NCBI GenBank assembly: GCA_035653615.1
Contig: DASRBN010000044.1
Coordinates: forward strand, 124,001 to 188,000
DNA: 64,000 bases
Direction: 5' to 3'
DNA from: Ktedonobacteraceae bacterium
GTDB lineage: Bacteria; Chloroflexota; Ktedonobacteria; Ktedonobacterales; Ktedonobacteraceae
Positions 54,951-62,107 of this stretch are shown here, piece after piece; position 1 is the stretch's first letter, and the number at the start of each line of letters is the position of its first letter. The notes beneath the pieces are model-generated. The model was given only the letters and a program-made list of their open reading frames with translations. It did no database searches and was not told the DNA's origin. The position numbers and the translations under genes are program-made.

Positions 54951-55811
54951 ATGTCCATAGACCAGCCTCAAAATCAAAGTACGTATATGATGGATGCCGA
55001 AAGCGGGGCAGAAATGGCTCGCCTGCTGAACCTTGATACCCTGCTGACACAGGGGTTGGGTGGCCTGCTTCCCGAGCCGATTGACCTTTCGCGCATTCAT
55101 ACAATTCTGGATATCGCCTGCGGCCCTGGCGGCTGGGTATGCAATATGGCACATCAATTTTCTGACAAGGAAGTAACAGGCATCGATATCAGCCAGAGAA
55201 TGATTGATTACGCAAACGCATACGCGCAGGTGCGCGGTCTCGATAATGCCCGGTTCCGCACCATGGACGCAACAAAGCCGCTCGACTTCCCCGATGAATC
55301 CTTTGATATGATCAATATGCGCTCCGTATTCGGATTCATGACTCCCACAGCGTGGCCGCGCTTGCTCGCTGAATGCAAGAGGATAAACCGTCCTGGTGGC
55401 GTTATCCGCCTGATCGATGTCGATACACTGGGTCTCACGAATAGCCCTGCTTTCCAGAAGCTCGCAGGCACGTTCTATCTGGCTTTGAAGCGCGCCGGAC
55501 AGAGCTTTTCGCCTGATGGCCATGACTTTGGCCTCACTCCTGTACTGCCGCGCTTGCTGAAAAATGCCGGGTACACGGACATCCAGAAACGAGCATACGT
55601 AATCGATTACTCAGCAGGAACAGAACACAGCGAGGGATTTTATCAGAACTTCAGGGCAGGATTCCAGCTTGTGCTGCCCTTTATGCTCAAATACGGAGTA
55701 ATCACGCAGGAAGAATTCGATGACCTCTACCAGCAGGCGCTTATCGAAATGCTCTCAGACGATTTCTGCGCCCTGGTCTACTTCCTCAGCGTATGGGGAA
55801 CAAAGCCGTAG
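54951..55811 (+). CDS. Class I SAM-dependent methyltransferase
   Basis: 286 residues from ATG 54951 (AAAGGA 9 nt upstream; ATG 54933 is also open). Motif I is ILDIACGPGGWV, the acidic residue binding ribose is GIDISQRMIDYA, motif II is FRTMDATKPLDFPDESFDMI and motif III RPGGVIRLIDVDTLG. The C-terminal half probably binds the substrate (LPRLLKNAGYTDIQ). Substrate not predictable. It stands alone and ends in a 27-bp hairpin shared with the convergent aspS. Confidence 0.88.
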   Translation: MSIDQPQNQSTYMMDAESGAEMARLLNLDTLLTQGLGGLLPEPIDLSRIHTILDIACGPGGWVCNMAHQFSDKEVTGIDISQRMIDYANAYAQVRGLDNARFRTMDATKPLDFPDESFDMINMRSVFGFMTPTAWPRLLAECKRINRPGGVIRLIDVDTLGLTNSPAFQKLAGTFYLALKRAGQSFSPDGHDFGLTPVLPRLLKNAGYTDIQKRAYVIDYSAGTEHSEGFYQNFRAGFQLVLPFMLKYGVITQEEFDDLYQQALIEMLSDDFCALVYFLSVWGTKP

Positions 55812-55816
55812 GAATG

Positions 55817-55887
55817 AGGGCAATGGAAAATGATCCCACCTGGCGTCCTTTTGCGGATGCCCAGGTGGGATCATTTTCCATTGCCCT
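55817..55887. terminator. 27-bp perfect inverted repeat between convergent genes
   Basis: Arms 55817-55843 and 55861-55887 are exact complements, with a 17-nt loop. It sits between the stops of the methyltransferase gene (55811) and aspS (55900), so it can end both transcripts. TTTTCC is present within the arms but no external T-run. Confidence 0.7.
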
Positions 55888-55899
55888 GATGATCTCACT

Positions 55900-57207
55900 T
55901 TATGGGGTCAGTCGCGCCAGGTCACGCGGGAACGTGGTAGCGAGCCGGATGTTGGGAACGCCAGTAAGCTGCATGAGCAGGCGTTCGAGTCCGATGGCAA
56001 AGCCCCCGTGAGGAGGCATGCCGTAACGGAAAGCTTCCAGGTAGCTCTCGAATGGCTCAAGCGGCAGGTTGGCTTTCTCCAACGCGGCAAGGTAGTCGGC
56101 GTAGCGATGAAGCCGCTGCCCACCGGTAACCAGTTCCGTTCCCCTGAAAAGCAGGTCGAAGGAGTTCGAGTACGCTGGTCGCTCAGGGTCCGGGTGCGTA
56201 TAGAATGGCCGCTTCACCATCGGATAGCCGGTTACGAAGAGGAAGTCGCTGCCGAACTCCTGCCGCGCCCATTCACCCAGCCAGCGCTCATCCTGGGGCG
56301 ACAGGTCGGGTTCGCCTCGTACATCGACCTTATGTTGCCGGAAGATCAACTCCTGCGCCTCTGAGAAGTGAATGTGCGGGATCTGCGCAGGCACCTCTGG
56401 CAACTGGACACGCAGCAAGTCGAGTTCGGGCGTATACCGCTCGCGAAATTCATTCAGGGTGCCGGCAATCACGTCTCTGAGCAGCGCCATCACCGTGAAA
56501 TGGTTCTCGATAAAGCCAGACTCTACGTCCAGGCTGACATACTCATTGATATGGCGCGTCGTGTCATGCGGCTCGGCACGGAAGACCGGCCCGACCTCGA
56601 AGACTCGCTCAAAGACGCCAACCATGATTTGCTTGTAAAACTGTGGACTCTGCGCCAGGTACGCGGCCCGTCCAAAGTAGTCCAGTTGAAAAACGTTAGC
56701 GCCGCTTTCGGTCGCGGAGGCGACGATCTTCGGCGTTTGAATCTCCGTAAAGTTCCGCGCGGTCAGCGTGGAGCGGAAACCGGCCATGGCTCCAGCTCCC
56801 AGGCGCAGGATGGCGCGGCGTGATGGATGGCGGTTGGTGACAACGGCGTGATCGAGCAGCGTCGTGATGTGCGCCGAGAGCCTCGGCTTGTTCAAGGGCA
56901 CCGGTGGCGCCTCTGTTACGGGCGTGATGACCTCGATCCGCAAATCGTGCAGTTCAATGCCGCCCGGCGCCTGGGGCATGGCAACGACCAGCCCCTCAAC
57001 GGAAATGACGCTTTCGACACCTGCCTCTTGTTCTTGCAATGGAGCAAGTTCGGGCGCAGTTTCGGCAACCGCCTGAATTGTTCCCCAGCCGTCACGAATG
57101 ACGAGAAAACTGACGCCGCCCAACTGGCGCAGCGAATGTAGCCACCCGGCTACGCGGACGCGCTCACCTCGATGCGCGCCGGCTTCGATGGTACGAATAC
57201 GTTTCAA
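55900..57207 (-). CDS. aspS: Aspartyl-tRNA synthetase, archaeal/non-discriminating type
   Basis: 435 residues from TTG 57207, with AAAGGAG 7 nt upstream; this gives the normal length, while the longer frame to 57411 runs through the leader. The anticodon-binding OB-fold comes first (GERVRVAGWLHSLRQLGGVSF), then class II motifs: TEIQTPKIVASATESGANVF, FRAEPHDTTRHINEYVSLD (motif 2) and GFAIGLERLLMQLTG (motif 3). The short form without the bacterial insertion is the archaeal-like type, which often also charges tRNA-Asn. It is controlled by a T-box leader at 57436-57764. Whether it is discriminating needs a test. Confidence 0.93.
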   Translation of the reverse strand: MKRIRTIEAGAHRGERVRVAGWLHSLRQLGGVSFLVIRDGWGTIQAVAETAPELAPLQEQEAGVESVISVEGLVVAMPQAPGGIELHDLRIEVITPVTEAPPVPLNKPRLSAHITTLLDHAVVTNRHPSRRAILRLGAGAMAGFRSTLTARNFTEIQTPKIVASATESGANVFQLDYFGRAAYLAQSPQFYKQIMVGVFERVFEVGPVFRAEPHDTTRHINEYVSLDVESGFIENHFTVMALLRDVIAGTLNEFRERYTPELDLLRVQLPEVPAQIPHIHFSEAQELIFRQHKVDVRGEPDLSPQDERWLGEWARQEFGSDFLFVTGYPMVKRPFYTHPDPERPAYSNSFDLLFRGTELVTGGQRLHRYADYLAALEKANLPLEPFESYLEAFRYGMPPHGGFAIGLERLLMQLTGVPNIRLATTFPRDLARLTP

Positions 57208-57238
57208 AGAAAAGCTCCTTTCGAGTCTCAAATGTAGA

Positions 57239-57295
57239 ACTGCGAACAGGTCTGCCGTCTCAGGTGAGGAAGTGTGCCCCGGCAGACCTCGCAGT
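57239..57295 (-). promoter_or_regulatory. Hairpin just upstream of aspS
   Basis: On the minus strand ACTGCGA + GGTCTGCCG (57295-57280) pairs with CGGCAGACC + TCGCAGT (57257-57239), with a 3-nt bulge in one arm. It stands between a 14-codon acidic frame and the aspS SD. No T-tract follows. Confidence 0.4.
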
Positions 57296-57307
57296 CCCGC
57301 TGGACTC

Positions 57308-57352
57308 TCAGACACCTTCCTCGATATCATTGTCGTTCTCGTCGTCGGCCAT
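57308..57352 (-). CDS. Possible 14-residue Asp/Asn-rich leader peptide
   Basis: ATG 57352 with GGAG 5 nt upstream opens MADDENDNDIEEGV and stops. Six of 14 residues are Asp or Asn, four with the Asp codons GAC/GAT and two with Asn codons AAC/AAT, in the leader of a synthetase that charges Asp (and perhaps Asn). Composition, SD and a following hairpin recall attenuation leader peptides. It is short, so chance cannot be excluded. Confidence 0.35.
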   Translation of the reverse strand: MADDENDNDIEEGV

Positions 57353-57435
57353 AAGCTCTCCATTCCTTTCAGCCCACTCACGCGGGCTGATAACAGCGTG
57401 GTGGCTCCCAACGCGTCAGGCAGGCATAAGCATAA

Positions 57436-57471
57436 TAAAAAGCCCCCGTCCTATTGGAGGACGAGGGCTTT
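57436..57471 (-). terminator. Intrinsic terminator of the T-box leader
   Basis: Minus strand: AAAGCCCTCGTCC, loop TCCAATA, GGACGGGGGCTTT followed by TTATT. A 13-bp stem with a U-run, the expected terminator that competes with the T-box antiterminator. Confidence 0.85.
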
Positions 57472-57764
57472 GTTCATGCATGTACAAGCCTGTCGTGGTA
57501 CCACCACCATTCGCCCCTGCTCTAGCAAGGGCCTCGACCGGTTCCACTCGTGAGAGTAAACCGTTGCGCTATAACGGGCGCGTCCCGAAACCGGCTACTG
57601 CTTTTCTTCCGACAAAGATGTAGAACCTGGAAGAAAGGTTCACCGTCTGGCTCAGGGGTGTCATTTGAGTTGACCAGCGGCGGTGCTCTCAGCCTGGACA
57701 CCGCTCTCTGCTCGCCGGTAGGGTTCTCAATAAATCCCCATCATTGCCGTTTGCGTTTGATCTT
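57436..57764 (-). ncRNA. T-box riboswitch of aspS
   Basis: The leader starts near 57764 and ends in a terminator. The T-box sequence is TGGTGGTACCACGACAGG (57506-57489, minus strand), close to the family's TGGNACCRCG core that pairs with the tRNA acceptor end. The 5' part has a long stem I with AGAGAGC-type conserved pieces. A GAC triplet followed by A at 57662-57660 is the likely Asp specifier codon. Uncharged tRNA-Asp would stabilise the antiterminator and allow aspS expression. This is the well-known T-box mechanism; stem borders here are approximate. Confidence 0.85.
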
Positions 57765-57770
57765 GCTGCT

Positions 57771-57800
57771 ACTATATCATGAGATATGGACAGAGGTCAA
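57771..57800 (-). promoter_or_regulatory. Promoter of the T-box/aspS transcript
   Basis: Minus strand: TTGACC (57800-57795), 18 nt, TATAGT (57776-57771). It directly follows the stop of the WD40 kinase gene on the same strand. Confidence 0.6.
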
Positions 57801-57805
57801 GCGTT

Positions 57806-59785
57806 TTAAATTGGTTGCCACACCTGTACTGTATGGTCAACGCTGCCGGAGGCCAGCAACTTGCCATCGGGCGACCACGCGACGGCAGTAATGTAGCCGG
57901 TATGACCACGATAGCTGGACCTGGAATGGCGAGTGCCTGCATCCCAGATCTGCACCGTTTTGTCATTGCTACCGGAAGCAAGATACCTGCTGTCGGGCGA
58001 CCAGCACACAGTATTGATCGCGGCAGTTGGGTTATGGTGAACAAAGTATTTTCGACCCGTCATCGAGTCCCAGACCTGCATCGTTCTATCGTAACTGGTC
58101 GAGGCAATGCGCCTGCCATCGGGCGACCACATCAGGGCATCGATACGTTGAGAATGCCCCTTGAAGGTGAACTGGCCGCGCGAAGAGAGCAGAAAATTGG
58201 TGAAAAAAGAATTTTTATCTTTGCTGGGACTCCAGACCTGCACAGTTTTATCTTCCCCACCAGACGCGATGCGCTTGCCATCAGGCGCCCATCCTGCTGT
58301 ATGCACGGAGCCGGTATGACCGCGATACACAAACACATTCGCTCCGCTGAGCGTGTCCCAGACCTGCACCGTCTTATCCGCGCCCGCCGAGGCAATACGC
58401 TTGCCATCAGGCGACCAGCTTACTGCATTAACGGCCTGGGTATGGCCGCGATAGGTATAGACCGAGTTGCCGCTGAGCGCGTCCCAGACCTGCACCGTAC
58501 CATCATCGCCGCCTGAAGCGATATACTTGCCGTCGGGCGACCACGATACCGCATGTACCCTGCTCCAGTGACCACGAAAGATGATCACACTGTTGCCATT
58601 GGCGGCATCCCAGATACGCACCGTCTTATCGTAGCTGGCCGATGCTATATGGGTACCCTTTGGAGACCATGCGACGGATAGCACACGGCTGGAATGACCG
58701 GCGCAGATAAGGCGTGTATTGCTCTGCGCCTGTGGCAGCGCTGTTCGTTTAGGCGCCTTTGGTGCAGTGGGAACCTGCGCCTGTTGAGGAGGCTGGTAGC
58801 CAGCCGGTATGTTGGGAGCCAGGGGATGCGTTCTGCTTACCAGGTACTGTGTGGCGATGCTTTGCAGCTCCTGCTTGACGATGGCAATGTTGTCGGGCCT
58901 CTTATTGATATCTACCTCCAGCATACGCGTGATGAGCATTTCAAGCCGTCCCAATATAGGATGATGCTGCAATTGCAGGGGAGCGAAGTGAAATGGACTA
59001 TCGGACGGATCATTGCCGGACAGCATCTGGTGAAGAGTGGCTCCCAGACCGTAGATGTCGGCGCGGGGCGTCGTCTGCGCTCTGCCATACTGTTCGGGGG
59101 CAGCGTAGCCGGAGGAGCCGAGCGCGGTCGTATCTTTGGCCTGCCCTGGTTTGAAGTGCCGGGCAATGCCGAAATCGATCAGGTAGATATGCCCATGCGG
59201 GGTGAGCATGATGTTCGCGGGTTTGAGATCGCGGAAGATGATGGGTGGTTGCCGCATATGCAAATATTCAAGCACGGTGCAGAGCTGGATACCGATCTCC
59301 AGTACTTTTTCGACCGGGAGCTTTTTCCCATTCGCCTTATTGAGATGCTCCTCCATCGTTTCGCCTTCGATGAAGTCCATCACCAGGTACCAGCGTCCCA
59401 TGTCGGTGAACTGTTCGTAGATACGTGGGAGATTAGGGTGCGTCAGGCCGGCCAGCAGCATGGCCTCGCGGTTGAAAGCGGCAGTAGCCTCGGCAAGTTC
59501 CTGGGCACTGAGATTATTCTGGCTCATCTCCTTAATGGCGACGAGCCGGTTACCGAACTGGAGATCAGCGGCTTTATAGACGGCTCCAAAGCCTCCCTTG
59601 CCGACCTGTTGCAGGATACGATAGCGCTGCTTGAGCAGATGGTTGGAGACAAGCAATCCCGTACCAGACGAGACATACTTGCCGCCTTGCCTGCGTAGGG
59701 GTTGCCCGCACGCAAAGCAGAACGCCGCCTGCGAGCGATTAGCCGCCCCGCAAGCATCACAGAAAAATGGCGAAGAGAGAACCAT
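57806..59785 (-). CDS. Zinc-ribbon Ser/Thr protein kinase with seven WD40 repeats
   Basis: 659 residues. Order: zinc ribbon (CDACGAANRSQAAFCFACG, 9-27), PknB-type kinase (about 54-325) with GKGGFGAVY, ATP-binding Lys85 in LVAIKEM, catalytic loop FRDLKPANIM (Phe where His is usual), LIDFGIA and GYAAPEQYG. After a Pro/Gln-rich linker come seven WD40 units (GHxxxVxxVxWSPDG...VQVWD), a closed propeller. No membrane helix, so it is cytoplasmic. The propeller probably selects substrates or partners. A CheY-like gene lies upstream on the other strand. Confidence 0.93.
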   Translation of the reverse strand: MVLSSPFFCDACGAANRSQAAFCFACGQPLRRQGGKYVSSGTGLLVSNHLLKQRYRILQQVGKGGFGAVYKAADLQFGNRLVAIKEMSQNNLSAQELAEATAAFNREAMLLAGLTHPNLPRIYEQFTDMGRWYLVMDFIEGETMEEHLNKANGKKLPVEKVLEIGIQLCTVLEYLHMRQPPIIFRDLKPANIMLTPHGHIYLIDFGIARHFKPGQAKDTTALGSSGYAAPEQYGRAQTTPRADIYGLGATLHQMLSGNDPSDSPFHFAPLQLQHHPILGRLEMLITRMLEVDINKRPDNIAIVKQELQSIATQYLVSRTHPLAPNIPAGYQPPQQAQVPTAPKAPKRTALPQAQSNTRLICAGHSSRVLSVAWSPKGTHIASASYDKTVRIWDAANGNSVIIFRGHWSRVHAVSWSPDGKYIASGGDDGTVQVWDALSGNSVYTYRGHTQAVNAVSWSPDGKRIASAGADKTVQVWDTLSGANVFVYRGHTGSVHTAGWAPDGKRIASGGEDKTVQVWSPSKDKNSFFTNFLLSSRGQFTFKGHSQRIDALMWSPDGRRIASTSYDRTMQVWDSMTGRKYFVHHNPTAAINTVCWSPDSRYLASGSNDKTVQIWDAGTRHSRSSYRGHTGYITAVAWSPDGKLLASGSVDHTVQVWQPI

Positions 59786-59947
59786 CTATGTCGCTTCCTG
59801 TCCATGCTATCCGGCAAAATCTGGATGTATCACACAGGCAGCATGGTAGCATCAGGTAGAACATATGTCAAGTTATATTCCGCTTATCACATAGTCCTAT
59901 TTGCGCATCAAAATGTCCTGTAATGTCGTCTATTCCTTGTAGCATCA

Positions 59948-59956
59948 TGTTATAAT
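59948..59956 (+). promoter_or_regulatory. Extended -10 promoter upstream of the receiver/plsX operon
   Basis: TGTTATAAT (TGn plus TATAAT) about 67 nt before the start codon at 60023; no good -35. The gap 59786-60022 shows nothing else. Confidence 0.55.
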
Positions 59957-60022
59957 ACAGCTATGCGGGGTGGGAGTAGAAGGCGCATTTCTGGCTGTGA
60001 GCCGTTTATGAGAGGGTAGCCG

Positions 60023-60406
60023 ATGGCGAAAAAGATTCTGATCATGGATGACGACCCGACTATTGCTGATCTGCTGCGAGAGGCGCTGGCGGACGAGGGT
60101 TATGAAACGTATATGACCACACAAAGTCTACGTTTCTACGACGCGGTACGCGAACACGAGCCGGACCTGATCCTGCTCGACCTGATGATGCAGTACCTGG
60201 ATGGGCGGGATGAACTGAAGTTGCTGGAATTTGGGTCATACCAGGTGCCGGTAATTGTGGTGACGGCCTACCTGGATGCCGGGAACGAAGAGGAAGAGTT
60301 CCGCAAGGCCGGCGTGGTAGAGATTGTCTACAAGCCGTTTGACCTGGATAAGCTGGTAGACCTGGTGAAAAAGACCATCGGCGAACCGGAGGAGCAAAGC
60401 GCATGA
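60023..60406 (+). CDS. Single-domain response regulator (CheY-like receiver)
   Basis: 127 residues, a receiver domain only. Acidic pocket MDDDP (Asp9-11), phospho-acceptor Asp53 in LILLDLMM, Thr in VIVVTAY and Lys in VYKPFD: all switch residues present. With no output domain it must act by protein contact or phosphotransfer. It overlaps plsX by 4 nt (ATGA), so the two are co-translated, an unusual link between signalling and phospholipid synthesis. Confidence 0.93.
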   Translation: MAKKILIMDDDPTIADLLREALADEGYETYMTTQSLRFYDAVREHEPDLILLDLMMQYLDGRDELKLLEFGSYQVPVIVVTAYLDAGNEEEEFRKAGVVEIVYKPFDLDKLVDLVKKTIGEPEEQSA

Positions 60407-61440
60407 GCGAAGGCGCGCGTGTAGCCCTGGATGCCATGGGCGGCGATTACGCGCCCGGTGAAATTGTTCTGGGAGCGGTGCAGGCGGCTCGCGAATATGG
60501 TTTGGGCGTCTACCTGGTTGGACGAGAAGAAGCTATTCGTGCGGAACTCGCCAAACACGACACTTCGGGCCTTGATCTGCCCATCATTGCTACCGATGAA
60601 GTCATTGAGATGGATGAGCATCCCGCTAATGCAGTACGTCGTAAAAAGAAGGCTTCGATAACGCTGGCGCTGCAACTGGTGAGCGAGGGCAAGGCGCTGG
60701 GCGCGGTCTCGGCAGGCAATAGTGGCGCGATGATGGCGGCATCCCTTTTCACGTTGGGTCGCATCGAGGGCGTAGATCGACCGGCGCTGGGCGGCATTTT
60801 CCCCACCAAAAGCGCTCCTTCTCTGGTCATCGATATCGGCGCAACCACCGACTGCAAGCCTGAATATCTACTACAATTCGCGCTGATGGGTTCGATCTAC
60901 ATGGAGCGCATCTTTCACGTATCATCGCCTCGCGTGGCCCTGCTTGCCAACGGTGGGGAAGAGACGAAAGGCACCCAGATGGTGCAGGAGACGCACCAGT
61001 TGCTGAAGGCCAACGCTACCACCCTGGGCCTCAATTTTATTGGCAATGTGGAGGGACACGATATTCCAGCCGGTAACGCCGATGTGATCGTGTGCGATGG
61101 CTTTGTAGGCAATGTGGTCTTGAAGCTAAGCGAAGGATTAGCAGAGACCATGCTTGGGCTGCTGCGTGGAGAAATAACCAGAACATTGCCCAATAAGCTG
61201 GCCGGGGCAATTCTACAGCCGGGGTTGCGCCAGGTTTTCCGGCGGCTAGATTACGCCGAGTATGGTGGCGTGCCACTGCTAGGCGTGAATGGCTCGGCTA
61301 TTATCTCACATGGTCGTTCAAAGGCGAAGGCAATCAAGAATGCGCTGCGTGTCGCGCGACAGACGGCGGAAACGAACGTGGCCGGCGCTATTGCCGATGG
61401 GTTAGCAAAGTTGCAAGATTCTTCGCTTCGCTCAGAATGA
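60403..61440 (+). CDS. plsX: Phosphate acyltransferase PlsX
   Basis: 345 residues. Family blocks: VALDAMGGDYAPGEIVLGAV at the start, GALGAVSAGNSGAMMAASLF-like (here KALGAVSAGNSGAMMAA), ALGGIFPT, DIGATTDCKPEYLLQFALMG, VALLANGGEETKG and NADVIVCDGFVGNVVLKLSE. It converts acyl-ACP to acyl-phosphate for PlsY in phospholipid synthesis. The last ten codons (KLQDSSLRSE) come from a dispersed 27-bp repeat (61416-61442), which also supplies the stop. Confidence 0.96.
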   Translation: MSEGARVALDAMGGDYAPGEIVLGAVQAAREYGLGVYLVGREEAIRAELAKHDTSGLDLPIIATDEVIEMDEHPANAVRRKKKASITLALQLVSEGKALGAVSAGNSGAMMAASLFTLGRIEGVDRPALGGIFPTKSAPSLVIDIGATTDCKPEYLLQFALMGSIYMERIFHVSSPRVALLANGGEETKGTQMVQETHQLLKANATTLGLNFIGNVEGHDIPAGNADVIVCDGFVGNVVLKLSEGLAETMLGLLRGEITRTLPNKLAGAILQPGLRQVFRRLDYAEYGGVPLLGVNGSAIISHGRSKAKAIKNALRVARQTAETNVAGAIADGLAKLQDSSLRSE

Positions 61441-61442
61441 CA
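61416..61442. repeat. Dispersed 27-bp repeat, copy inside the plsX end
   Basis: AGATTCTTCGCTTCGCTCAG plus AATGACA; one mismatch to 53039-53065. Read in frame it codes DSSLRSE and the TGA stop of plsX. Confidence 0.75.
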
Positions 61443-61462
61443 TACCCTGAGAAAAAGACCTT

Positions 61463-61528
61463 ATCATGTGATGGGACAAAAACGCCACCGGGCTGGGGCC
61501 CGGTGGCGTTTTTGTCCCATCACATGAT
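61463..61528. terminator. 31-bp perfect inverted repeat between convergent genes
   Basis: Arms 61463-61493 and 61498-61528 are exact complements with a 4-nt loop (TGGG). The stem includes GACAAAAACGCCACCGGGC, giving a TTTTTG run on the 3' side in both directions. A bidirectional terminator for plsX and the KGG-repeat gene. Confidence 0.8.
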
Positions 61529-61531
61529 TAA

Positions 61532-61867
61532 TTATTCCGCCTTTTTGTGGCGTTTGGCGCTCCCTCCCATCTTCCCGATACGACTGTAGAAATCAGGGGC
61601 CTGGCGCTCTTTAGTCGTTTTGCCACCCTTTTTACCCATCTCTGAGAAGTGGTCGGAGCCATACTTGGTCATATTGGCCGAACCACCTTTCTTCGCGATG
61701 GTGCGATAATACTCCGTGCCACGTTTTTCCTTGAGAGCGGTTCCCCCCTTTTTTCCGATACGTCGATAGTAGTCCTCGCCGTACTTATCGCGGACCGTGT
61801 TTCCCCCCCTGCGGCCCGCCTCCGTAGTTGAAATGGGGGTGGGTTTTGTTTCGCCTTCAGGCAACAT
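61532..61867 (-). CDS. KGG-repeat stress protein (GsiB/Con-10 type)
   Basis: 111 residues; ATG 61867 with AAAGGGG 6 nt upstream. Four units follow the pattern YG..YY..IGKKGG (GRRGG, GKKGG, AKKGG, GKKGG, GKMGG). Very hydrophilic and Lys/Gly-rich, like GsiB of Bacillus and fungal Con-10, which accumulate under stress or sporulation and are probably disordered protectants. It has its own strong promoter (62019-62047) and a 145-nt leader. Confidence 0.88.
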   Translation of the reverse strand: MLPEGETKPTPISTTEAGRRGGNTVRDKYGEDYYRRIGKKGGTALKEKRGTEYYRTIAKKGGSANMTKYGSDHFSEMGKKGGKTTKERQAPDFYSRIGKMGGSAKRHKKAE

Positions 61868-62018
61868 AGTGAACCCCTTTCCCCGGTTTCATGCCTCCTC
61901 TGGCTGATCCCCCGGCTGAAAAATAGAAGAATAGAAAAATGCACAGGCTGGCGCCTGCTTCCCCACATACTGCTTGAGGTTGCCGCGAACGGCCTACATA
62001 GCCTCTCGCATTGGAGCA

Positions 62019-62047
62019 AGTATACTGAAAAGCTCAACGGGAGTCAA
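62019..62047 (-). promoter_or_regulatory. Strong promoter of the KGG-repeat gene
   Basis: Minus strand: TTGACT (62047-62042), 17 nt, TATACT (62024-62019), near consensus. Confidence 0.65.
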
Positions 62048-62079
62048 TCTGAAGAGGCTTTTATGAATGTATTGTAATG

Positions 62080-62107
62080 AAAGGGCGCACCTTCGCGGTC
62101 GCCCTTA
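62080..62107 (-). terminator. Hairpin at the end of the glycosyltransferase gene
   Basis: AAGGGCG and CGCCCTT form a 7-bp stem around a 14-nt loop, overlapping the stop codon. Short and without a clear U-run. Confidence 0.4.
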
